A stretch of 64,000 bases of DNA from Haliclona indistincta (Eukaryota > Porifera > Demospongiae > Haplosclerida > Chalinidae), in the NCBI GenBank assembly GCA_964017065.1, contig OZ024786.1, positions 2,354,411 through 2,418,410 of the forward strand, written 5' to 3'. The notes under the pieces are model-generated. The model made no database searches and was not told the DNA's origin. It was given only the letters and a program-made list of their open reading frames with translations. Positions 10,712 to 20,690 of this stretch are shown piece after piece. Position 1 is the stretch's first letter; every line of letters begins with the position of its first letter. A program made the translations under genes and the position numbers.

Positions 10712-11633
10712 TTTTACGATTCCATATTCCACGTGCACTATGTTGTCATTAGCTAGATATACTGTTTTCTTGTAATCATTTTTTAATGACAGTATGTATG
10801 TACTCTTGGATGTCAATAATACTGTAAACTATGGCATCTATAGCAGATCACACGGAAGCTGTTGTGAAATATGACAGCTTATAACTACAACATGCACCAG
10901 ATTGTACAATTATATTTCCCTTGTTTACATCACTGTAGGTACAATACTTATTGTAGCAGTTTATAGAAGGTTAATTATAGACTATCTACTTCTGAAATGG
11001 ATCAGGAGTTTGTTCTCACATCTGCATAGAACACTCCCAACACTCTATCTTCAATGTGATGAGCTCAGGAGGCTATGAAAGTACTGTATGCTTTGACAGT
11101 GTTGTCTAAATATAATGTTCCCCTCGAAACACAGTTTACTCTTCAGATAACTCACAACATCATGCACACCCTCACCCTCAATTCCCTCTCACTGGTTTGA
11201 ACAGACCTCCATCATCATGATTCTGTCCACCACCAGATACCATGTGTTACAGTCGACTGTCAGCTAATCCTAGACCAATGAAGAAAGGCATGTAATGACT
11301 GAAACAAGCTATATTGCTAACCTGTTAATTCCAGATTGTTTTGATAACATTCAATGTACTTGTTGGCATATGTAGTTGGTCTGTTGAATAGATATTGTAA
11401 GCTACTTTTGGTAGGTGTGGATTATGACAGAAGCTCTCCTGCATGGTTATGAAATCCTGTTTCTAGCTATGACTATCAAAACATTGCTCTTTGGATCCAC
11501 GATGCTTTATAAATTCTAAAGAACTTGTATATTTTGTTGAATGAAAATTGAACTTGAATGTACTTTTCTTGCAATAACTTTGCATTGAAACTAAAATCGG
11601 TTCTTTCTAAGCTAGCTCTCTATAAGACTCAAA
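10712..11633. other. spacer between transporter copies 3 and 4
   Basis: Shorter array spacer: the middle 150 bp or so present in other spacers is missing around 10910-10925. The companion-gene blocks are present but decayed. No intact gene is visible. Confidence 0.65.
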
Positions 11634-13313
11634 ATGTTTCAAAAAGTATCAGCTGTAGTTTTGGTGTTTGGTATGCTGGTGCAGGTCCTTAATCTCCGAG
11701 AACCGTACTTGTTTGGAGGTCTGGTAGAAACTGGGCGTTTGCTTTCATGTGGTTTTCAAGGTTTGATGTTTCTTGTCTACCCACTGCTGGGTCATGTTGC
11801 TGACGTGTGTTTGAACAGATATCGTATCATCAAATGGTCTTTTACTCCTTCAATTTGCGGTCAAGCAATAAGTGGTCTAAGTTTAGTAGGTTTCACTGCT
11901 TTTTGCGGCTTCAGTGAATGTATTGCATTACTCCATCATCCACCAGCATGGTTATTAACAATACCAGTATTTGGTGTTTTATTAAGCATTGTTGGAACAG
12001 GTATGTCTGAAGCAAACATCATTCAATTTGGACTAGATCAACTACTAGAGTCTCCAACTCACCGGTTGATTGCTTTCATCCACTGGTACTATGTTAGTCT
12101 TACTGCTGGTAAACTACTAACATACTATGTGTACACTGGATTTAGCATTCTTAATTTCTACTTTCATCCCATTCCAAGATTTTTGCTTCAAGAACTGTTT
12201 CTAATTTTATTAGCAGCCACTGCTTTGGTTTTGAAAGATGGGATTGCATTGTTCTTGTGGTTACTAAGTAAAAGGCACTTCTATATTCAGAGTGCTGGTC
12301 TCAATCCATTCAAAAATATTTACAAAGTTCTCAAGTACTCTTGGAAGCACAAGGTCCCTGAGCATCGCAGTGCCTTTACCTACTGGGAGGAGGATATTCC
12401 ACGTCGTATTGACCTGGGCAAGAACAAGTATGGAGGACCATTCACAAATGAGGAGGTGGAGGACACCAAGACATTCCTACGCATCCTACCACTTCTCCTG
12501 TGTCTATTTGGATACCATCTTGCAGGAGATGGCTACTCTGCTCCAATACAGCTCCAGAGGACCAGCTGTCCTTCACTACCAGTACTGCTACTGATTGTAA
12601 TCAATCCACTGCACATCAGTGCTCTTGTCACAATGGTTGGCATACCACTGTATCGACTTGTTATCAAGAGAATTGTTCCTAGCTACAATGGAATATTAAT
12701 TCTGACGAGAATGTGGATTGGTTTGTTCTTATGCATAGTGCAAATCGCTGTTAACATTAACATTGTTCTCAATAATGATGCTTCATATTGGCACTTACAT
12801 CACTCTTTAATACATAACAATACAGCTCATCAAGCAAGTTTCTTCAGTCCTGTTCAAACTTGCCTCAAAATCCGTAGGCTTACAAGTGACCCAGTTGACA
12901 ATACCTTAATGTGGTTGATCATTCCTCAGCTCCTCAATGGTCTCTCTTCTTTGTTTGTCTCCATGACAGAGCTTGAGTTCATCTGTGCTCAAGCTCCTCG
13001 CACTACCCAGGGGCTGCTCATTGGTCTGTGGTATGCTACGTACAGCATCAGGTACCTAGTAGTTGGCATTTTAGACACAGTAATTGTTAAGAGGAGGTCC
13101 TGGCTGATCTGTGAGGGAGTGAAGGGGTTCCTGATCTTGGTTTCTCTGGTGCTGTTCTCATGTGTGTCTAAACAGTGCCGTTACCGACAGCGAGACGAAA
13201 TAGTTAATGTGCAGGCAATGATTGAGGACACTCATGAGAGGTGGATAAACCAGGAGGAGGAATACGAACGATATCGTAAAGACTTTTTTAACAATGACAA
13301 CATGTTGTCATAA
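11634..13313 (+). CDS. POT/SLC15-like transporter, copy 4
   Basis: An intact 559-residue frame with GHVADVCLNRYR, GTGMSEANIIQFGLDQL, HWYYVSLTAGKL and the SWKHKVPEHRSAFTYWEEDI loop. It diverges from copies 1 and 3 in the helix 5-6 segment (FYFHPIPRFLLQELFLILLA) and at the very C-terminus (KDFFNNDNMLS). It has no introns and the same start context as the other copies. Function as a proton-coupled solute transporter is inferred from family; no experimental inference on substrate is possible. Confidence 0.85.
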   Translation: MFQKVSAVVLVFGMLVQVLNLREPYLFGGLVETGRLLSCGFQGLMFLVYPLLGHVADVCLNRYRIIKWSFTPSICGQAISGLSLVGFTAFCGFSECIALLHHPPAWLLTIPVFGVLLSIVGTGMSEANIIQFGLDQLLESPTHRLIAFIHWYYVSLTAGKLLTYYVYTGFSILNFYFHPIPRFLLQELFLILLAATALVLKDGIALFLWLLSKRHFYIQSAGLNPFKNIYKVLKYSWKHKVPEHRSAFTYWEEDIPRRIDLGKNKYGGPFTNEEVEDTKTFLRILPLLLCLFGYHLAGDGYSAPIQLQRTSCPSLPVLLLIVINPLHISALVTMVGIPLYRLVIKRIVPSYNGILILTRMWIGLFLCIVQIAVNINIVLNNDASYWHLHHSLIHNNTAHQASFFSPVQTCLKIRRLTSDPVDNTLMWLIIPQLLNGLSSLFVSMTELEFICAQAPRTTQGLLIGLWYATYSIRYLVVGILDTVIVKRRSWLICEGVKGFLILVSLVLFSCVSKQCRYRQRDEIVNVQAMIEDTHERWINQEEEYERYRKDFFNNDNMLS

Positions 13314-14311
13314 CAAGTTGTCATTAGCTATATTGCTTTCTTGTAACCATCTTATTATGACAGTACATATGTACTCTTGGATTTCAATAATACTGTAAAC
13401 TATGGCATCTATAGCAGATCACACTGAAGCAGTTGTGAAAATATGTCAGCTTGTAAATACAACATGTTAGGCCAAAACACAAGAGAGCCTTGATGATCAA
13501 CTTTTAGCAATGCTATACGTAATAAGTGGTTTACACATCTTCCACGAGGTAGCTTGCTAGCCAAAATTTCAATAGTTAATAGCTCACAAATTTGACCACA
13601 ATTTTTACTGGTCTACATCACTGTAGGTACAATACTTATTATAACAGTTTATAGAAGGTTAATTATAGACTATCTACTTCTGAAATGGATGAGGAGTTTG
13701 GTCTCACATTATGTATAGAACACTCCCAACACTCTATCTTGAATGTGATGAGCTGTGAAGGCTATTAAAGTACAATATGTTTTGACAGTGCTGCCTACAG
13801 ATAACGTTTCCCTCAAAGCACAGTTTATTCTTCAGATAACTCGCAACATCATGTACACCCTCACCCTCAATTCCCTCCAAGCTCAGTCACTGGTTTGAAC
13901 AGACCTCCATCATCACAATTCCCTCCTCCATCAGAAACTATGCATTATAGTCGACGGCCAGCTAATCCTAGACCTATAAAGAAAGGCATGTACTGAATGA
14001 ATTAGGCAGCATTACTAACCCTTGTTAATTCTAGATTGTTTTGATAGCATTTGATGTACTAGTTAGAATCTGTGGTTGGTCTGTTGGATAGTTATCATAA
14101 CAGCTACTTTTGGTAGGACTGGATTATGACAGAAGCTCTCCTGCATGGTTATGCGAATCCTGTTTCTAGTTATGACTATCAAACCATTGCTCTATGGATG
14201 CATGATGATCATTCAAAAAAATTTGAATGAAAATTGAACTTGAATGTACATTTCTTATGAAGTTTACAATATAATCGGTTCTTGCTGAGCTAGCTCTCTA
14301 TAGGACTCAAA
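13314..14311. other. spacer between transporter copies 4 and 5
   Basis: Array spacer with the best preserved central companion-gene block: near 13815-13997 one frame stays open through His/Pro/Ser-rich sequence (QHHVHPHPQFPPSS ... SSQFPPPSETMHYSRRPANP) where other spacers carry a TGA. The tail block near 14120-14228 ends in an open stretch MHDDHSKKFE and a stop. It is still not an intact gene. Confidence 0.6.
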
Positions 14312-15991
14312 ATGTTTCAAAAAGTATCTGCTGTAGTTTTGGTGTTTGGTGTGCTGGTGCAGGTCCTTAATCTCCGAGAACCGTACTTGTATGGAGATCT
14401 GGAAAGAACTGCACATTTGCTTTCATGGGGTTTCCAAGGTTTGATGTTTCTTGTCTACCCACTGCTGGGTCATGTTGCTGACGTGTGTTTGAACAGATAT
14501 CGTACCATCAAATGGTCTTTTACTCCTTTAATTTGTGGTCAAGCAATAAGTGGTCTAAGTTTATTAGCTCTGGTTGCTTTTTGCGGCTTCAGTGAACGTA
14601 TTAAATTAATACATTCTCCACCAGCATGGTTATTAACAATACCAGTACTCGGTGTCTTACTAAGCATTATTGGAACGGGTATATCTGAAGCAAACATCAT
14701 TCAATTTGGACTAGATCAACTACTAGAGTCTCCCACTCACCGGTTGATTGCTTTCATCCACTGGTACTATGTAGCTCTTACTGCTGGTAAACTACTAACA
14801 TACTATGTGTACGCTGGGTATAGCATTCTTGAATTCTACTTTCATACTGTGCCAAGATTTTTGCTTCAATACTTGTTTCCAATTATATTGGCAGTTATCA
14901 TTCTGATGTTTAAGGATGGGATTGCATTGTTCTTATGGTCACTAGGTAAAAAGCACTTTTATATTCAGAATGCTGGTCTCAATCCATTCAAAAACATCCA
15001 TAAAGTTCTCAAGTACTCTTGGAAGCACAAGGTCCCTGAGCATCGCAGTGCCTTCACCTACTGGGAGGAGGATATTCCACGTCGTATTGACCTGGGCAAG
15101 AACAAGTATGGAGGACCATTCACCAATGAGGAGGTGGAGGACACTAAGACTTTCTTACGCATCCTACCACTTCTCCTGTGTCTATTTGGATACCATCTAG
15201 CAGGAGATGGTTACTCTGCTCCAATACAGCTCCAGAGGACCAGCTGTCCTTCACTACCAGTACTGCTACTGATTGTAGTCAATCCACTGCACATCAGTGC
15301 TCTTGTCACAATGGTTGGCATACCACTGTATCGACTTGTTATCAAGAGAATTGTTCCTAACTACAAAGGAATATTAATTCTGACGAGAATGTGGATTGGT
15401 TTGTTCTTATGCATAGTGCAAATCGCTGTTAACATTAACATTGTTCTCAATAATGATGCTTCATATTGGCACCTACATCACTCTGTAGTACATAACATTA
15501 CAACTCAACATCAAGCCAGTTTCTTCAGTCCTGTGCAAACTTGCCTCAAAATCCGTATGCGTACAAGTGACCCAGTTGACAATACCTACCTGTGGTTGAT
15601 CATCCCTCAGCTCCTCAATGGTCTCTCTTCTTTGTTTGTCTCCATGACAGTGCTTGAGTTCATCTGTGCTCAAGCTCCTCGCACTACCCAGGGGCTGCTC
15701 ATTGGTCTGTGGTATGCTACGTACAGCATCAGGTATCTAGTAGTAGGCATTTTAGACACAGTAATTGTTAAGAGGAGGTCCTGGCTGATCTATGAGGGAG
15801 TGAAGGGGTTCCTGATCCTGGTGTCTCTGGTGCTGTTCTCGTGTGTGTCAAAACAATACCGCTACCGACAGCGAGACGAAATAGTTAATGTGCAGGCAAT
15901 GATTGAGGACACTCATGAGAGGTGGATAGACCAGGAGGAGGAATATGAACGAAATCGTAAAGACTTTTTTAGCAATGATTACCTTATGTAA
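14312..15991 (+). CDS. POT/SLC15-like transporter, copy 5
   Basis: An intact 559-residue frame, the most diverged active copy (LERTAHLLSWGFQ near residue 30; YLFPIILAVIILMFKDG near 190; GTGISEANII instead of GTGMSEANII). All family signatures and the conserved cytosolic loop remain. It is the last full copy in the array. The same intron-less structure and start context are kept. Its luminal loop (HHSVVHNITTQHQASFFSP) has an extra residue and potential N-glycosylation sites. Confidence 0.85.
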   Translation: MFQKVSAVVLVFGVLVQVLNLREPYLYGDLERTAHLLSWGFQGLMFLVYPLLGHVADVCLNRYRTIKWSFTPLICGQAISGLSLLALVAFCGFSERIKLIHSPPAWLLTIPVLGVLLSIIGTGISEANIIQFGLDQLLESPTHRLIAFIHWYYVALTAGKLLTYYVYAGYSILEFYFHTVPRFLLQYLFPIILAVIILMFKDGIALFLWSLGKKHFYIQNAGLNPFKNIHKVLKYSWKHKVPEHRSAFTYWEEDIPRRIDLGKNKYGGPFTNEEVEDTKTFLRILPLLLCLFGYHLAGDGYSAPIQLQRTSCPSLPVLLLIVVNPLHISALVTMVGIPLYRLVIKRIVPNYKGILILTRMWIGLFLCIVQIAVNINIVLNNDASYWHLHHSVVHNITTQHQASFFSPVQTCLKIRMRTSDPVDNTYLWLIIPQLLNGLSSLFVSMTVLEFICAQAPRTTQGLLIGLWYATYSIRYLVVGILDTVIVKRRSWLIYEGVKGFLILVSLVLFSCVSKQYRYRQRDEIVNVQAMIEDTHERWIDQEEEYERNRKDFFSNDYLM

Positions 15992-16104
15992 TTTTATAAT
16001 TTAATATGCTATATTGTCATTAGCTATAATATATACTGCTTTCTTGTAACCATCTTGTAATGAGAGTATGTATGTACTCATGGATTTCAATGAAACAGTA
16101 AACT

Positions 16105-16356
16105 ATGTCACCTATAGCAGATTACACTGAAGCAGCTGTGAAGACTTGTCAGCTTGTTTTACAGAAAGCAACAGATTGTTATATCAGGCAGTCTGAACAA
16201 GGCTCATCCACCAGGCTGGTAAAGTACAATGTTTTGACAGTGCTGTCTAAAGATAATGTTCCCCTCGAAGCACGGTTTACTCTCCACTCTACAGACAACT
16301 CACAACATTATGTACCATGCCATCTCTTGCACTGCTATTTGAATAGAGTGTTTTGA
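16105..16356 (+). pseudogene. open N-terminal fragment of the array's companion gene
   Basis: An 83-codon frame beginning MSPIADYTEAAVKTCQLV and continuing through VKYNVLTVLSKDNVPLEARF. The same DNA, decayed, occurs after every transporter copy (for example ATGGCATCTATAGCAGATCACAC). Here the frame is uninterrupted. It resembles no family I know. I interpret it as the first exon or N-terminal part of the small gene whose traces fill the spacers. It is not followed by a transporter, so it marks the broken right end of the array. Confidence 0.4.
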
Positions 16357-17453
16357 AACAAAAAATTTATTATTTTTCATACACTGAACACCATAGCTTG
16401 GCGGGAATGTTCTGGTGAGGTCTTTTATGATTGTTTTCAAAATTTTTCAGTTTTAGTGTTTAATGGTGGTGCAAATCCAAAAATTAGTCATCTTTTGCAA
16501 CATAATTATAATATGCCCTCTGTTGGATAATGTGTATTTAAGCTGGTGTTATTAGCACTTTCTTTTGATGAGCATTTACATTATACATGCAACTAACTAG
16601 CTTTGACTACACTGCGTACTTATAACGACTTCCGCTCTAATATCAGTAACAAACCTTCACATGCATCGTTCGCGAGACGTGCAACTGAATATTTCCCTTG
16701 TTTTCTTTCCTTTTATGAACCGATATACGAGAGACGCATTCCACACACAGCTATATTGTGATGATGCATAACATTGAAGGATAAGCTATCTAGCCATCCT
16801 TCAATGTTAAGAAGTCACTAATAGCAGTAAGAAATCACTTGTAGCAGTAGACGTACCAAAATGATTAGTGTAACTTGTTCTCACTTCTTGACCTTTCAAT
16901 TTTTGAATACAAGTGTGTCTATATAATGTTTTGATCTATGATGTAGTTAAGTGTTGCGACTGTTCGATACAATAGAAATATAAGACAGTACATGTAGTCA
17001 CTACATGCATGGCATTGATTTTGCGTGGTCTATACATATGTTTTATGTATTAATACACAGTTGCTATGCAGTCAACCAATGCACTGCACATGCACGTCAC
17101 ATGTGTACAATGGCTGTAACTTCCCATCAGTGTCTTCATCTCTCGAATAATGTCTGTAGTGTAACGTCTCAGTATATAGCAAATGTAAAGTGTAGCACGA
17201 ACTTCCCAAAGTCAGACAGCAGTACATAGACAGCAAACGATCTTTCTTTGCTACCATAGATACCTATAGGAATTGTCTATTGTACGATGTTGTTGACACT
17301 GATGTAAATCATGCTGTCCTAAATGAGGTACTGAATGTCAGTGTATCGATTCTATGAACATTGCTGTACATGTACATTCTCATTTTAATGCATCCACTTT
17401 GTATAAATCGACTTTGCATGTGCTTCACATGAGTTATTCCAAACACAGCTGCA
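16357..17453. other. gene-free stretch
   Basis: No coding signal. It holds a small hairpin at about 16769-16808 (AACATTGAAGGAT pairing with ATCCTTCAATGTT) and AT-rich sequence upstream of the secreted-protein gene. The promoter of that gene is presumably here, but no specific element is recognisable. Confidence 0.5.
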
Positions 17454-18812
17454 ATGAAAGCTCCAACTGCAGCCATAGTGTGTGGCTTTCTGCTATCAGC
17501 TTACTTCTTCCATGCTGGAACAGCCTATCCAAAATTGGATGTATATGACCCCCAGTCTCTTTATAAGCTCTACGCAAAATCCTGGAGATCAGGCCGTCTT
17601 AGCAATGCTACACATGCTCAAGGCTACTCATTGGAAGGACCAGCACCTGGAGTTGCTTACTTCACACCTAACACGGAACAATTGATCAACAGTGGATCGA
17701 TGCCTAGATCTGATCTTTTGAAGTTCGTGCAAGGAATCACGAATGCACAGAAAATGGACATGCTAGATGATGTTAAAAAGTTAAAAGATTGTTGGAAAAG
17801 TATGGAAAAATTCAGCAGAAAAGGGCCCTTTGCCCCCTTTTATTGCTATTTCTATTGGAACAGCAATCGCGATGATTGCCAGCGGATTTACAGATACCGG
17901 GAATTGGCTAGGGGGCGAACAACACTTATGTTGGTGGAGTGTTTAAGCCAAAGTTCACATGCTCTTAAGACAATATCTGAAAACAACAATAGGAACACTA
18001 TGTCTAATCCTGGTGTCCATATTGAAATTGGTTCTGGTCTTGATCTTCTGTTATATGCTCCATTTAGCAGTGGACTGGCATTCAATGTACCCGAAAGAGA
18101 CACTTTTAAGGTTACTCTAACAAGGTGTTTAGGAGCAAAATTTGATGCTTCAGCTGGCTTTGGCTTCTCAGTTCGTTACCTTTTCAACAAAGATGATTTA
18201 TTGGGAGAAGCACTGACAGTCGAATTGGGGCTCGAAATTGCAGGCTCAAAATCTGGTATTGATATGCTGCTTCACTTTAATGCAGAAGAGAGAAGGTTTA
18301 TTGGTTATGGGTTTGCTCTTGGAATGGGAAGGGGGTTGTCCCCAATAGACCTTGCTGTTCTTTCATGCGATACCAAGCAAATCGGTGGAGATCAGTCCTC
18401 GGTCAGGATAAAAATTGGTGATGTTGGGCCGACTTGGAGTTGTCAGCAAGAAGAATTGGGTGTTATCAGCATTGACAAGCATGGGCGTGAGAGGATTTGC
18501 TGTCCAGCTGTTAATCTTCCTGAATGCTCATCCTGTATGTGTTGGTTTGCAAGAAGTGATTGTCCAGTCAAACCGGGAACTGAATTCACTGTTAATGCAA
18601 GAAAGACGATAGCTCTTTCAACCTGTGTGGGAGAGGACTACCTAAAGAAACCTAAAAACAAGGAAGACTGCTACAGAGAATGGAGAAACAACTTTTACCT
18701 TAAGTACGGTGTTTGGAGGCATGAGACTAAGCAATGCTGGGTCAGCGATGCTTTCTCAATGCAGACTTGTAAATGGGCACCCAATGGGCCTCGGGATGTA
18801 TTCATTCGCTAA
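17454..18812 (+). CDS. secreted protein of unknown family
   Basis: An intact, intron-less 452-residue frame. It starts with a clear signal peptide (MKAPTAAIVCGFLLSAYFFHAGTA, cleavage likely near residue 24) and has no later membrane helix, so the product is probably secreted. It contains a Cys-containing segment around residues 100-170 (DCWKSMEKFSRK, YCYFYWNSNRDDC), a Gly-rich beta-like middle (GVHIEIGSGLDLLLYAP; FDASAGFGFSVRY; GYGFALGMGRGL), and a Cys-rich C-terminal third (CCPAVNLPECSSCMCWFARSDC). The last region pairs many cysteines and suggests disulfide bonds. I do not recognise a known domain. The start is the first Met of the signal peptide, in context CTGCAATGAAA. Confidence 0.7.
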   Translation: MKAPTAAIVCGFLLSAYFFHAGTAYPKLDVYDPQSLYKLYAKSWRSGRLSNATHAQGYSLEGPAPGVAYFTPNTEQLINSGSMPRSDLLKFVQGITNAQKMDMLDDVKKLKDCWKSMEKFSRKGPFAPFYCYFYWNSNRDDCQRIYRYRELARGRTTLMLVECLSQSSHALKTISENNNRNTMSNPGVHIEIGSGLDLLLYAPFSSGLAFNVPERDTFKVTLTRCLGAKFDASAGFGFSVRYLFNKDDLLGEALTVELGLEIAGSKSGIDMLLHFNAEERRFIGYGFALGMGRGLSPIDLAVLSCDTKQIGGDQSSVRIKIGDVGPTWSCQQEELGVISIDKHGRERICCPAVNLPECSSCMCWFARSDCPVKPGTEFTVNARKTIALSTCVGEDYLKKPKNKEDCYREWRNNFYLKYGVWRHETKQCWVSDAFSMQTCKWAPNGPRDVFIR

Positions 18813-19390
18813 ATATACAACAAAAATGTTGTTTGTAGAATTATAGCTAAAGTGTGGTGAAATGAATTGATGATATATTATTATGCTGTATAATTATGCT
18901 ATCTTTAGTTAGGACAAATAGTTGCTAGGGTTGTCTCATGTCTTGTTTGCTTCCATTAATAATCATCGTGGCCTAAAAGCACACGCACACACATCTGATA
19001 CATCCGACACCGTAATACGGAAGAGGTAGGGTTGTAGTTACTGCAAGGGACACTCCCCAGTGCCAGTCTCCCATACACACGGGGCACCAACTCTCCACCA
19101 CAAGGAGAGCCCACTGCCACCGTATAGGCAGGACACCACAAACAACCTAATCTCTCACACTACAAGTGGGGCCAGAAAGAAAAGAGTACAGAATGACAGA
19201 GGAGTGAAAATGGGAGGAGGGAGGGAGGGAGAAACAAAAATCAACGTAACGTGGACGAGCCAGACTCAACTGGGCACACCTTTAAATACCACCAGTAAAT
19301 ACAGTGTACATTAAGAAACTATTGGTAACATCTCCCTAGACGTGATGAGGCAGCTGGGTCATGCCTACCAGGGCTAGTCCCCCAGACTAA
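18813..19390. other. intergenic, includes a G-quadruplex candidate
   Basis: No gene is seen. A CACACGCACACACA stretch lies near 18980. At 19212-19229 there are four GGG runs separated by 4, 1 and 1 bases on the plus strand, a canonical G-quadruplex pattern. Confidence 0.55.
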
Positions 19391-19770
19391 AGAAAATAAA
19401 AAGATTTCTATCGAAATCAAAAGGATGTAGGGTTGTGAAATCTACCACTGGTAACCAATGTAAACTAACAAGGAACAAGCATGGAATGGTAACACGATTG
19501 ACTTGCTAACAGACCATAGATCCCTACATCAGTGGCTGCTGTAGTTGACTATAGCTAGTTCAGCTTAGCTTGTTGCTGTTGACTGACACCTGACGTGCAT
19601 TCCGCTTGTGACAGCTTATGTACAGCCACTGATGTAGGGATCTATGGTCTGTTAGCAAGTCAATCGTGTTACCATTCCATGCTTGTTCCTTGTTAGTTTA
19701 CATTGTTGACCAGTGGTAGATTTCACAACCCTACATCCTTTTGATTTCGATAGAAATCTTTTTATTTTCT
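19391..19770. repeat. 380-bp palindrome with ~148-bp arms
   Basis: The left arm, 19391-19538, starts AGAAAATAAAAAGATTTC. The right arm, 19623-19770, is its near-perfect reverse complement. The arms contain the shared word ACCATAGATCCCTACATCAG. The same palindrome recurs at 29287-29686, about 35551-35922, 55082-55469 and, truncated by the assembly gap, at 59906-60027. A diverged relative lies at 27738-27990. The 55082 copy, in the opposite orientation, shows it can occur without the rest of the composite. Confidence 0.9.
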
Positions 19771-20208
19771 TGTTTGTGTCCTTTTTTCTTTTTCAGTGAA
19801 GTACAGTTCAATATCAAGCAATTACTGTGCCATCTTTGTTTCCACCATTGGTTTGGTTTTCCTGTTGTTGATGTCTTTTCTTTATTATTAACAATTTTAA
19901 ACTTGTAGCTAAATAATTGTTATGCTGTAGATATCAGCTCGCCTACGCGTGCATGAATACAGTGCATACGAGCCACGCCCACACTTGATTACAATGGTTA
20001 TAATTATCTGGCAAGGCAGAATGGTGATTCTGCGCTAGCTAGCTTACCGTTCTTCGAAGACTCCAGACAAATAATTTATGTGTTCTCCGTGAGCTATACG
20101 GCGTGGCGATACTCAAGCTTGCTGCTTGTGCTTGGTCACGTGCGCTGACCACAGCTTGGTCACGTGCGTATTGCGCAATCACTATAATTGTGGGTCATAC
20201 TAAAAGTA

Positions 20209-20383
20209 CAGTTGTTTGCGAAGATCTTGCATAACGGAAGCGAAAGCGGAAGTATGACGTTGCCAATCAAACGCACGTAGGCGTGACTAGCTGAAGCTGT
20301 ACACGTGACGAAGAGTGAATTTGATTGGCCAGCATCACACTTCCGCTTTCGCTTCCGTTATGCAAGATCTTCGCAAACAACTG
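20209..20383. mobile_element. 175-bp Tc1/mariner-like MITE nested inside a TIR
   Basis: Perfect 45-bp inverted repeats (20209-20253 and 20339-20383) begin CAGTTGTTTGCGAAG. The element is bordered by TA on both sides (20207-20208, 20384-20385), and its removal rejoins AAAAGTA with GGAACGGGG exactly as in the intact right TIR of the host element. CAGT termini and a TA duplication are the hallmark of the Tc1/mariner superfamily. It has no coding capacity. Confidence 0.9.
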
Positions 20384-20498
20384 TAGGAACGGGGAAATGA
20401 GAAACGGAAACGAGGAAATGAAGAAATGGCGCCATAGTTGCACTAGAAACTACTAAACCCTAAACCCTAGACCCTAACAACCTTCGCCTAACTGCGCA

Positions 20499-20690
20499 AA
20501 GGCGGGAGGGTCTTCCTAACTAACTAAGGATCGTCGGGAGGGTCTTCCTAACTAAGGATCGTCGGGAGGGTCTTCCTAACTAAGGATCGTCGGGAGGGTC
20601 TTCCTAACTAAGGATCGTCGGTAGGGTGTCCTAACCCGGGCCTTCGGCCCTTGGTAAGCCTAAGGATCGTCGGGAGGGTTGTCCTAAAGC
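20499..20690. repeat. 28-bp tandem repeat inside the nested element
   Basis: A unit close to GGGAGGGTCTTCCTAACTAA plus GGATCGTC is repeated about four to five times, followed by two diverged copies that include the hairpin CGGGCCTTCGGCCC. Just before it (about 20455-20480) are several CCCTAAA/CCCTAGA words that look telomere-like but are too few to mean a telomere. Confidence 0.8.

Larger units (their letters stand above)
3104..16357 (+). repeat. tandem array of POT-transporter units
   Basis: Five head-to-tail units, each with one long uninterrupted transporter frame plus a conserved spacer. Distances between successive starts are 2,807, 2,748, 2,584 and 2,678 bp. Spacers share extended similarity, for example the words ATGACAGAAGCTCTCCTG, TTGACAGTG and ATAGCAGATCACAC. 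The array ends at 16357 with a partial spacer that is not followed by a transporter frame. Coding parts are far more alike than spacers, and the central cytosolic-loop region is nearly identical between copies, which suggests ongoing gene conversion or recent duplication. Confidence 0.9.

Noticed and set aside
16105..16356. Stand-alone functional small gene
   Set aside because: Its DNA is homologous to decayed spacer sequence in every array unit, so it is more likely a fragment of a lost gene.
20455..20480. Telomeric repeat
   Set aside because: Only about three imperfect CCCTAAA-like words, inside a transposon and not at a chromosome end.
20499..20690. CRISPR-like array
   Set aside because: The 28-bp repeats are directly adjacent with no unique spacers, and the context is a eukaryotic transposon.
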